DNA of 5,796 nucleotides from Bacteroidales bacterium GP4 (GTDB lineage: Bacteria > Bacteroidota > Bacteroidia > Bacteroidales > Muribaculaceae). The notes under the pieces are model-generated. The model had not been told where the DNA came from. It searched no databases and saw only the letters and a program-made list of their open reading frames with translations. The translations under genes were made by a program, and so were the position numbers. Positions within the stretch are counted from its first letter, which is position 1. Every line of letters begins with the position of its first letter. Of the stretch, positions 1-5,785 are shown one piece after another. The stretch lies in assembly GCA_001701065.1 (NCBI GenBank), contig DAAL01000136.1, forward strand, positions 5,626 to 11,421, read 5' to 3'.

Positions 1-243
1 CAAGAGTTTGCACCGTTTTGTCGTGATTCTTGGTTTGGGTATGGCATAAGATTTGCCGGGCATATCGGTCACGCCACCCGGCCACATATTGATAAAACTG
101 TCATGGGGTTGTTGACAGGATTTTGACGTGACATGAATAGTGAGTCTGTTCCCTGCGGTTAGAGCTTTGCTGAATGTAGGGTAGTAGGTCGTTCATGAGG
201 CAACAGTCGGCGCAAATGATTATGCGTGACATGATGTGAAATC

Positions 244-315
244 AAATGCCTACCCAAATGCCTACCCAAATGCAGACCTAAACGCGATACCAAACGCAGA
301 AGCAGATGCAAGGTA
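244..315. repeat. Degenerate 12-bp tandem repeat, six units
   Basis: Six consecutive 12-base units start at 244, 256, 268, 280, 292 and 304. The first two are identical (AAATGCCTACCC). The later ones drift but mostly keep an AAATGC or AAACGC start. Because 12 is a multiple of three, every frame on both strands gives a four-residue periodic peptide, so the short ORFs crossing it on the minus strand are probably products of the repeat rather than genes. It looks like a decayed minisatellite of unknown role. Confidence 0.75.
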
Positions 316-549
316 AACGAGCATAAGAATCGGTTGCCCGACCATGTGACGATGTTCGGACTTGAACCTATCTGAAAAATAATGAAAGGGTATGCTTGAA
401 GATGATAAGGAGTGCCTATAAAGTAGCCAAACTTTAACACTCATTAACTATATTCATATCTCCTCCGATGTAAAATCGAGGATGCCGGAACGACTTTTTG
501 AAGGAAAATCAAGGCTGCGCATAGGACGAAAAATCCGTAAATTTGGGAT

Positions 550-571
550 AGGAGGACAAAAGGAGGACAAA
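550..571. repeat. Tandem 11-mer AGGAGGACAAA x2
   Basis: Two perfect, directly adjacent copies of AGGAGGACAAA occupy 550-560 and 561-571, followed by an A/T-rich run. The block lies immediately left of the hairpin at 583-622 and within 80 bases of the putative attachment core. Paired short direct repeats next to an attachment core are often recombinase arm sites, which is one possible role. The AGGAGG content could also be coincidental. The repeat is certain; its function is not. Confidence 0.6.
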
Positions 572-582
572 AATTAAAAGAG

Positions 583-622
583 AAATCCCGCAACTATTGA
601 ATTTCAATGAGTTACGGGATTT
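583..622 (-). terminator. Strong hairpin, probable intrinsic terminator
   Basis: Arms 583-595 and 610-622 pair at 12 of 13 positions (one C-A mismatch). They are extended by a perfect inner 6-bp stem (596-601 with 603-608) around a single-base loop centre; G609 is bulged. On the minus strand the stem is followed by a T-rich tract (complement of about 571-585), as expected for a Rho-independent terminator. On the plus strand only four Ts follow, so termination there would be weaker. If the adjacent 627-639 is a tRNA 3' end on the minus strand, this would be that tRNA's own terminator. Confidence 0.7.
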
Positions 623-626
623 TACA

Positions 627-639
627 GTGCCCAGAACAG
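627..639 (-). other. Candidate attachment core (tRNA 3'-end fragment)
   Basis: The minus-strand reading CTGTTCTGGGCAC resembles the last bases of a tRNA: the end of the T-arm, an acceptor strand TCTGGGC, discriminator A and the first C of CCA. A tRNA starting GCCCAGA would pair with it, which fits the type of tRNA-Leu I remember from Bacteroidales. There is no complete tRNA here: upstream bases do not give a T-loop. It lies about 190 bases from the integrase start, beside a terminator-like hairpin, as expected where an element has integrated into a tRNA 3' end. The resemblance is from memory and the sequence is short. Confidence 0.35.
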
Positions 640-673
640 AACTACCGATATTGCATTCTAATGTTTTTAATTA

Positions 674-701
674 TACATTAATAATGTTGATTATTAATGT
701 A
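674..701. repeat. Perfect 11-bp inverted repeat, 6-bp spacer
   Basis: TACATTAATAA (674-684) and TTATTAATGTA (691-701) are exact reverse complements separated by TGTTGA. Both arms are entirely A/T apart from one C/G pair, so it is a poor terminator candidate and has no T-tract of the right kind. It lies between the putative attachment core and the integrase promoter, so it could be an operator or a recombination directionality factor site. The symmetry is certain; the role is inferred. Confidence 0.6.
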
Positions 702-757
702 TTACGACTGTGTATTTTTCAATTGAGTTTCTTTCAGCGTAAGGAAAAGTAAGATTT

Positions 758-781
758 TTGCACGTAAAATTGCACGTAAAA
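758..781. repeat. Tandem 12-mer TTGCACGTAAAA x2
   Basis: Two perfect adjacent copies of TTGCACGTAAAA lie at 758-769 and 770-781. The second copy supplies the TTG of the integrase promoter's -33 element. This placement suits a repressor or integrase-binding site that would compete with RNA polymerase, or a recombinase arm site. A duplicated -33 element is another reading: the first copy would be 12 bases too far from the -7 element to serve it. Confidence 0.75.
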
Positions 782-800
782 TTTATTCGTTGTATCTTTG
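769..800 (+). promoter_or_regulatory. Bacteroidota-type promoter for the integrase
   Basis: The -33 element ATTG (769-772) is separated by 20 bases from TATCTTTG (793-800), which matches the Bacteroidota sigma-ABfr -7 consensus TAnnTTTG. Transcription would begin a few bases downstream of 800, leaving a leader of roughly 20-25 bases before the ATG at 830. No Shine-Dalgarno site is present, which is usual in this phylum. The -33 element falls inside the second copy of the 12-bp tandem repeat, so promoter access could be controlled by whatever binds that repeat. Confidence 0.75.
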
Positions 801-829
801 CAGAGTAAAACCTTTATACTCTCCCAAAG

Positions 830-2257
830 ATGGCAACATTTAGATTTGAACTCGACCATAAGCCGACGCGAAATAAGACTTACAACCTTTATCTGATGGT
901 GACGGCTGCGAGTAAACGCACAAAAAAGAAGACCGGTATTCAGTTGAAACGCATTGACGACTTCAATCCTCAATGCAAGGGTAACAATTGGATTCGTGCG
1001 AATGTTCCCGACGCCAAAGTTCTCAATGAGCAGTTGCGCCTCATGCTCGTGCAAGCTCATGAGGCTTACCAGGAATTGGCATCAGATGGCGATGTGTCTT
1101 CCGCTAAGGTTATAAAGAATCTGGACGCGGAATATGTGTCGCCGTCATTCATGGCTTTTGCGCGTGAGCGGGCTCAGATGATTTATGATAATGGTGGCTG
1201 GCGCAACTGGCGTAAGTATTGCGGACTTATCAATAAACTTGACGCGTTTCGCAAGAAACGCCGCATGTCTGATATAACTGTCGATGACCTGACTGTTGAC
1301 TTACTTACCCGCTTTGACAATTTTCTCCACAAATGGGAGAATGAGCGGGAACCGGGGAAACTGCTTCACCCCAATACAATCGAGGTGCAGTTCAATATCC
1401 TGCGGACGCTTGTGCATAGGGCGATTGAGGTAGGGATAATGGAAGCGTCAAAGGATCCCTTCCTCGTATTCAAATATAAGGGTGTAAAGACAACGAAAGA
1501 AAAATTGAGCGATACCGAGATGGAGCGCATTATCGCGCTTAATCTTGAAGAGGGGTCGTTGATTTGGCACTGTAAGAATTATTTCTTGTTCAGTTACTAT
1601 TGTGCCGGAATCCGTGCCGCCGACCTGATTCAGCTCCGCTGGCGTAACGTCACTGAAAATGGTCGGTTGCACTACCAAATGGGCAAGAACCATAAAGACC
1701 GAGATCTTTTACTTGTCGACCAGGCTTTGGATATACTTCGGCATTATCACAACGATGATGTCAAGCCGGATGATTATATCTTCCCCTTGCTTGACAATGA
1801 TGCGCCGTTTGCTAAATTTGTCACACAAGCTGATAAGGACAGAATGAAGCCGGAGTTACGTCATCAACTTTACCAACAGATTTCAGCCAAGAACGCCCTC
1901 ATTAATAAATATCTGAAAAAGATTGCGGAGAATGCAGAAATCACAACGAATCTTACCATGCACATCAGCCGTCATGCTTTTGCACACATCGCACAGGAAG
2001 CTGGCGCTGAAAGTTCGGCAATAAAGAATATCCTCGGGCATAGTAATCTTGCCACAACCGAGCGATATATGGGTAGCTTCGACACCTCAAAAACCGACAA
2101 TACCCTGCGAACTCTGTTCAAAAAGAAGGCAGCGCCCAAGCATACACAGCAAGAAGAAGCAGATGTTGCAATGACGAAAGAAGAGCAAGCAATTGAATTG
2201 CTTAAGGGCATGACCCCGGAGCAAATCATGGCTGTCATTTCGGCAATCAACAAATAA
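830..2257 (+). CDS. Tyrosine site-specific recombinase (integrase)
   Basis: This 475-residue protein is a tyrosine recombinase of the Bacteroidota type, which cuts and rejoins DNA between attachment sites through a 3'-phosphotyrosine intermediate. Residues 1 to about 85 form the basic N-terminal arm-binding region. About 105-220 match the SAM-like core-binding domain, and about 225-430 the catalytic domain. The catalytic set is complete: R262 (CAGIRAADL), a lysine at K286 or K289, H378 and R381 (MHISRH), H404 (LGHSN) and the nucleophile Y413 (ERYMG). A charged tail follows from 430. The ATG at 830 sits just downstream of a good promoter and gives the normal family length. Its place near a putative attachment core suggests it integrates the element carrying the downstream genes. 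The family is certain; the target site is inferred. Confidence 0.96.
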   Translation: MATFRFELDHKPTRNKTYNLYLMVTAASKRTKKKTGIQLKRIDDFNPQCKGNNWIRANVPDAKVLNEQLRLMLVQAHEAYQELASDGDVSSAKVIKNLDAEYVSPSFMAFARERAQMIYDNGGWRNWRKYCGLINKLDAFRKKRRMSDITVDDLTVDLLTRFDNFLHKWENEREPGKLLHPNTIEVQFNILRTLVHRAIEVGIMEASKDPFLVFKYKGVKTTKEKLSDTEMERIIALNLEEGSLIWHCKNYFLFSYYCAGIRAADLIQLRWRNVTENGRLHYQMGKNHKDRDLLLVDQALDILRHYHNDDVKPDDYIFPLLDNDAPFAKFVTQADKDRMKPELRHQLYQQISAKNALINKYLKKIAENAEITTNLTMHISRHAFAHIAQEAGAESSAIKNILGHSNLATTERYMGSFDTSKTDNTLRTLFKKKAAPKHTQQEEADVAMTKEEQAIELLKGMTPEQIMAVISAINK

Positions 2258-2286
2258 GACGTAAGCGCCCCAGTGGCTTTAATAGG

Positions 2287-2301
2287 TTGCGTAATACGCA
2301 A
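2287..2301. promoter_or_regulatory. 15-bp palindrome over the -33 element (candidate operator)
   Basis: TTGCGTA and TACGCAA are exact reverse complements around a single central A, giving a perfect 7+1+7 palindrome that starts on the TTG of the -33 element. A dimeric DNA-binding protein bound here would be expected to block transcription. The gene it controls encodes a protein with a C-terminal winged helix, so autoregulation is a natural hypothesis. The symmetry and overlap are seen in the sequence; the binding protein is inferred. Confidence 0.55.
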
Positions 2302-2317
2302 ATTATCACTAACTTTG
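2287..2317 (+). promoter_or_regulatory. Promoter for the AlbA_2/wHTH gene
   Basis: TTG (2287-2289) is followed after 20 bases by TAACTTTG (2310-2317), a match to the Bacteroidota -7 consensus TAnnTTTG. The ATG at 2338 lies 20 bases downstream. The promoter sits in the 80-base gap after the integrase stop codon, so the downstream genes can be expressed independently of the integrase. No clear terminator separates the two, so read-through is also possible. Confidence 0.75.
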
Positions 2318-2337
2318 CAATATAAATATACTTAGAT

Positions 2338-3822
2338 ATGCCTCTGACAAAAGATGAAATACGGTCGCTTTTAAGCGATATTGAGAATGAACGCGTGGAG
2401 CGCACATTATCCACCGATAACACCAAGAAAATGTCGGAGGCAATCTGCTCGTTTGCCAATGACATCCGCAACACGAAAAAACCGGGATATTTTCTTATCG
2501 GTGCTGATGATAACGGGATTCTCGACGGGCAGACTTTCACCGATGAGCAGTTGCGCTCATACGCAGGACTGCGCAATTCCGGAACACTTCTCCCGCCCCC
2601 TGCGATGATGGTCTACAAAGAGACGTTTCCTGAAGGCGAAGTTGCGGTTATTGAAGTTCAGCCAAGTGAGGATACCCCAGTCAGATATAAAGGTGTGATT
2701 TGGATTAGAATCGGAGCGAGGAAAGCTGAGGCGAACACGGAGGAGGAACGCATCCTGACCGAGAAAGGGCAGATACATAGCTCTTCTTTCGATGGACGTC
2801 CGTGTCGTGAAGCCACTATTGAAAACATTGATTTCGAACTGTTCAAGAATGAATATCTGCCTAAAGCTGTCTCTCCGGCAACATTAGCTAAGGATAAACG
2901 CACGCCGATTCAGCAGATGGCATCGTTACGCCTTTTCGACACGCGGTTTAATTGTCCGACCTACGCCGGAATCCTATTATTGGGGCACGACCCTCAATAT
3001 TTCATCCCTGGTGCATATATCCAGTATGTAAAGTTTGCCGGGACTAATCGTGCCACAAAGGTTTTGAAAGAAAACCGCTTCAAGGGCAATCTTATTTCGA
3101 TGTTGAAGGAACTGGAATATTTTATCAAGTATTCAATCGAGAACAAGCGCCCTGAATTTGTCAGCGTATTACGCGAAGAGCCACGCATCAACTATCCGTG
3201 GGAGGCGATTCGTGAGCTCGCCATGAACGCCGTGATGCACCGCGCCTATAACGGCAACAACTCCCCGATAAAATTCTACGAATACAGCGACCGCATAGAA
3301 ATAGACAATCCGGGCAACTTATATGGAAAGGTGAACTTGGAGAACTTTCCCAACGAAACAGACTATCGCAATCCCAACATAGCCGAGATAATGCTCAATC
3401 TCGGCTATGTCAACCGTTTCGGTAGTGGCGTAAATACCGTCTCTGCACTTCTTGAAGAGAACAAAAGCAATCCTGCCGAGTTTCTTCTCGGCGATTACAC
3501 AACGTTCAAGGTAGTTGTCAAAAATGCCGATGTCATAGAAAATGGCACCGATGTCATAGAAAAGTCACCAAATGTCATAGTAAATGTCACAGAAACTCCG
3601 GCTGATGTCATAGAAAATTCCGAAAATGTCATAGAAAAAACGAGAGGAGTTAAGATCCTTGAGATAATACGGAAAGATAAAAGAATCAGTGTAAAGCAGC
3701 TCGCAGCAAAACTTAGCGTTACTAGCCGTACTATATTTCGAGAGATTGACGAGTTAAAAGCGGCTGGGAAGTTGAAACGTGTAGGTAGTGACAGATCCGG
3801 TACATGGGAAGTTATTGATTAA
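2338..3822 (+). CDS. AlbA_2 / HATPase_c_4 / winged-helix protein
   Basis: This 494-residue protein belongs to the group often annotated as ATP-binding or RecG-related transcriptional regulators. Residues about 12-140 form an AlbA_2 (Schlafen-type) domain, with the ERVERT start motif (18-23), AICSFAND (35-42) and GYFLIGADDNGILDG (50-64). A GHKL-like ATPase domain (HATPase_c_4) spans about 285-395: its N-box is RELAMNAVMHRAY (E293, N297, H301), followed by DNPG (323-326) and FGSG (361-364). Residues 397-433 are a linker of repeated (D/N)VIE(N/K) units. About 437-494 is a winged helix (SVKQLAAKLSVTSRTIFREI). The family is thought to regulate transcription or act in defence, but its biochemical role is not settled. 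The ATG at 2338 follows its own promoter by 20 bases. The HD gene begins 14 bases after its stop, which suggests one operon. Confidence 0.88.
   Translation: MPLTKDEIRSLLSDIENERVERTLSTDNTKKMSEAICSFANDIRNTKKPGYFLIGADDNGILDGQTFTDEQLRSYAGLRNSGTLLPPPAMMVYKETFPEGEVAVIEVQPSEDTPVRYKGVIWIRIGARKAEANTEEERILTEKGQIHSSSFDGRPCREATIENIDFELFKNEYLPKAVSPATLAKDKRTPIQQMASLRLFDTRFNCPTYAGILLLGHDPQYFIPGAYIQYVKFAGTNRATKVLKENRFKGNLISMLKELEYFIKYSIENKRPEFVSVLREEPRINYPWEAIRELAMNAVMHRAYNGNNSPIKFYEYSDRIEIDNPGNLYGKVNLENFPNETDYRNPNIAEIMLNLGYVNRFGSGVNTVSALLEENKSNPAEFLLGDYTTFKVVVKNADVIENGTDVIEKSPNVIVNVTETPADVIENSENVIEKTRGVKILEIIRKDKRISVKQLAAKLSVTSRTIFREIDELKAAGKLKRVGSDRSGTWEVID
3529..3641 (+). repeat. In-frame minisatellite in the AlbA_2-protein linker
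   Basis: Six copies of a core close to ATGTCATAGAAAA start at about 3530, 3551, 3572, 3584, 3605 and 3626. Spacing is 21, 21, 12, 21 and 21 bases, always a multiple of three, so the reading frame is preserved. The copies encode (D/N)VIE(N/K) units between the ATPase domain and the winged helix. Because gain or loss of a unit stays in frame, the array probably tunes linker length rather than switching the gene off. Confidence 0.85.
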
Positions 3823-3836
3823 ATTGGATAATTCAA

Positions 3837-4697
3837 ATGGAGGACTCGGTAATCTCAAAGGAATTGATAGAGGCATTTCGTCCTATAGCGGAGATGAATA
3901 ATGCCCGTTTTCGACAAGTCAAAACAATGCTTGCCGGATTTATTGCTACTCAAGAAAGAGACATGGTCTATATGGATGAGTATATGGATGTTCTTTTCGA
4001 CTTTATGGATCCCCAATCCGACACCGAGATGCTTATGCGTCAATATTATGATTATATCGCTACATTTGATCCAAAGGAAGCTAAAGAACGTCTTGACAGC
4101 CTGGAAAATGACATGGGCTATATGACAAAAATTGTATATGCCGCAGGATTGGTGGCTCAAAAGCTGCACAAAGGTCAGGTTGACAAAGGGGGTAATAATT
4201 ATTTTGAATCTCACCTTTTAAAAGTTGCCGATGCAGGATTTGATTGGAAAGAAAAAGTGGTAGGCTTTCTGCATGACGCACCTGAGGATTGCAACGTGAT
4301 GGTAGAGGATGTGATGAATTTGCTCGATCAGGGAATATCGAGGGTCGTTGACAATTCTAAAGAGCATTGTTATGAGGAAGATTGGTGGGAGGATTGGATG
4401 GAAGATATAGCTGTGTATCCCTGCTCAGTAACACACGTCATGACCATTGAGGAGCGCGATGAAATAAAAACGGCATTGACCCTTCTCAACCATCATACCG
4501 CATCTTCAAGAGAGGAATACATCAACCGTATCTCAAGGAATTTACTTGCTTTGAAAGTCAAACTACATGATTTAGAGAGTAATATGGATATCAAACGTAT
4601 TCTGGAGCCGAAGGAGAAAGATTATGCTCGTATTGAACGCTATAAGAAAGAATATCATATACTAAAGGAGGCGTTAAGCAATCGCTCAAACATTTGA
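3837..4697 (+). CDS. SpoT-like HD-domain phosphohydrolase, no synthetase domain
   Basis: This 286-residue protein carries the metal-dependent HD hydrolase signature of the RelA/SpoT and MESH1 group. H111 sits in HKGQ, followed by a YxxxH motif (Y122 to H126), then HDAPED (H146, D147, E150, D151), and KVKLHDLESNMD (240-251), where D245 and N249 match the KLaDrxhN motif. In that group these residues bind Mn2+ and remove the 3'-pyrophosphate from (p)ppGpp. There is no synthetase or TGS/ACT domain, so it would be a hydrolase-only enzyme; the real substrate could be another nucleotide. Residues 1-95 are an unrecognised, mostly helical and acidic extension. A cluster EEDWWEDWMED (180-190) lies in the middle of the domain. 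It starts 14 bases after the AlbA_2 gene with no promoter visible, so it is probably co-transcribed. The HD fold is well supported; the substrate is inferred. Confidence 0.85.
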   Translation: MEDSVISKELIEAFRPIAEMNNARFRQVKTMLAGFIATQERDMVYMDEYMDVLFDFMDPQSDTEMLMRQYYDYIATFDPKEAKERLDSLENDMGYMTKIVYAAGLVAQKLHKGQVDKGGNNYFESHLLKVADAGFDWKEKVVGFLHDAPEDCNVMVEDVMNLLDQGISRVVDNSKEHCYEEDWWEDWMEDIAVYPCSVTHVMTIEERDEIKTALTLLNHHTASSREEYINRISRNLLALKVKLHDLESNMDIKRILEPKEKDYARIERYKKEYHILKEALSNRSNI

Positions 4698-4777
4698 GAC
4701 GAGTGTCGATTTTTCGTTAACGATGGTTAATTGATAAAATATAGCCCACTGATTCTATGTAGATTATGTGCGATTAG

Positions 4778-4794
4778 GGCAAATTCAGGCAAAT
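4778..4794. repeat. Direct repeat GGCAAAT x2, 10 bp apart
   Basis: Two copies of GGCAAAT (4778-4784 and 4788-4794) lie one helical turn apart, about 30 bases upstream of the TOTE start codon, and are flanked by GGGC and GCCC. This could be a regulator site on one face of the DNA. The motif is short and could be chance. No convincing TTG/TAnnTTTG promoter was found in the 125-base gap at 4698-4822, so the TOTE gene may be read from upstream. Confidence 0.25.
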
Positions 4795-4809
4795 ATGGCC
4801 CTTGCGTCC

Positions 4810-4815
4810 AAAGGA
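4810..4815 (+). promoter_or_regulatory. Ribosome binding site fixing the TOTE start
   Basis: AAAGGA ends seven bases before ATG 4823. The ORF stays open upstream to a TTG at 4802, but that start would place this site inside the gene and add seven residues in front of what reads as a natural N-terminus (MNESEYNELEKL). I therefore choose the ATG at 4823. Confidence 0.6.
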
Positions 4816-4822
4816 TTTTCTT

Positions 4823-5785
4823 ATGAATGAATCTGAGTATAACGAACTGGAAAAGCTGCGAATTGAGAATGCGCGGCTTAGGGCGTTGCTGGCTCAACAT
4901 GGAATTACTATTGATGAGCCTGTAACTCAATCACCACAAAAACCGTCATTATCTCTTGATGAGAAGGTCGCGCTGTTTCGCAGTTTGTTTCAAGGTCGAG
5001 AGGATGTGTTTGCCCGGAGGTGGTTCAGCCCCACGACCGGCAAAAGCGGCTATCAGCCGGTGTGCGCTCGCGAATGGGACAGTGAATATTGCGACAAGAA
5101 AAAATATAAATGTGCGGAATGTCCCAACCGCGAATTTCAGTCGCTGGGCTATAATGACATTTACCGGCATCTTGAAGGGAAAGACCCTAATGGACGCGAT
5201 GTAGTCGGCGTTTATGCCATACTCCCGGATAACTCTTGCCGATTTCTTTGCTGTGACTTTGACGACAAAAGTTGTGAGCATGGTTACCAGAAGGATGTTA
5301 TGGCATACGTCAAAGTATGTCGCGAGTGGGATGTCCCGGCATATATCGAACGTTCGCGTTCGGGCAATGGCGCCCGTGTCTGGATTCTGTTTAATGAGCC
5401 GATAAAAGCAATAACGGCACGGCGATTGGGCAATGCCATTCTCACAGAGGCGATGGAACGGGAGGACCGGATGTCGTTCAAGTCATACGACCGATTCTTT
5501 CCTAACCAAGACTTTATGCCTACGGGTGGATTCGGCAACCTCGTTGCCTTGCCACTGCAAGGGAGGGCACGTAAAGATGGCAACAGCGTATTTGTCGACG
5601 ATGATTTTATACCGTTCGCCGACCAATGGGAATATCTGCAAGGAATGAAGAAGATGACGGTCTCTGAGGTAGAGAAGTTGGTCTCCAGATATGATAAGGA
5701 GCCGCTTGGCGCGTTGTCAAAGTCCAGCGAATCCGCACCATGGGAACGACCGCTGCCCAAACCTATGAACGCGAGTTCGGGATAA
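4823..5785 (+). CDS. TOTE conflict-system primase (AEP) region, probably truncated
   Basis: Counted from ATG 4823 this is 320 residues. About 2-27 are a short coiled coil (ELEKLRIENARLRALLAQ). About 47-290 match the archaeo-eukaryotic primase domain of TOTE conflict systems. Visible motifs are the cysteine set C81, C90, C97 and C100 (likely zinc-binding), the acidic CDFDD (144-148), SGNGARVW (180-187), D223 followed by FFPNQD (225-230), and GNLVALPLQGRAR (238-250). Known relatives continue as one long polypeptide with a superfamily 2 helicase and a nuclease; they are thought to attack invading nucleic acid. Here the frame ends at TAA 5783-5785, just past PWERPLPKP (306-314), where relatives go on into the next domain. 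The -1 frame remains open and reads like that continuation. The histidine usual in the SGNGAHVW motif is arginine (R185). Family assignment is firm; whether the gene works is doubtful. Confidence 0.88.
   Translation: MNESEYNELEKLRIENARLRALLAQHGITIDEPVTQSPQKPSLSLDEKVALFRSLFQGREDVFARRWFSPTTGKSGYQPVCAREWDSEYCDKKKYKCAECPNREFQSLGYNDIYRHLEGKDPNGRDVVGVYAILPDNSCRFLCCDFDDKSCEHGYQKDVMAYVKVCREWDVPAYIERSRSGNGARVWILFNEPIKAITARRLGNAILTEAMEREDRMSFKSYDRFFPNQDFMPTGGFGNLVALPLQGRARKDGNSVFVDDDFIPFADQWEYLQGMKKMTVSEVEKLVSRYDKEPLGALSKSSESAPWERPLPKPMNASSG

Larger units (their letters stand above)
1..582. other. Left flank with no supportable gene
   Basis: I see no convincing gene in this stretch. Both strands stay open near the left edge: the plus strand from base 1 to a TGA at 124-126, and the minus strand from about base 190 to the edge. 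Either could be the end of a gene that lies outside, but neither translation is recognisable. A 31-codon plus-strand ORF starting at ATG 482 and ending at TAA just before 578 is also unrecognised. The stretch contains two short repeat blocks, annotated separately. If the putative attachment core at 627-639 is real, this is the chromosomal side of the junction rather than part of the element. Confidence 0.5.

Noticed and set aside
1..126. Plus-strand open frame from the left edge to TGA 124-126.
   Set aside because: It could be the end of a gene outside the window, but the opposite strand is equally open and neither product is recognisable.
159..440. Minus-strand ORF of 93 codons starting with GTG.
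   Set aside because: Much of it is the four-residue periodic translation of the minisatellite. It has no family resemblance and overlaps the previous ORF in another frame.
262..444. Minus-strand small ORF (60 codons, from ATG at 444), with a GGAGGAGAT sequence a little further upstream (458-466 complement).
   Set aside because: The Shine-Dalgarno-like site points to a 7-codon ORF starting at 457 instead. The C-terminus runs through the 12-bp repeat, no promoter is visible, and the protein is unrecognisable.
482..577. Plus-strand 31-codon ORF ending in the 11-mer repeat.
   Set aside because: It is short and basic, has no promoter or ribosome site, and its end is made of the repeat.
2258..2280. 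Possible terminator after the integrase (AAGC...GCTTT).
   Set aside because: Only about four or five pairs with a bulge and a very short T run; too weak to call.
4698..4730. Possible terminator or operator after the HD gene (GAC/GTC and TTAAC/GTTAA short repeats).
   Set aside because: Stems of only 3-5 bp; expected by chance in A/T-rich DNA.
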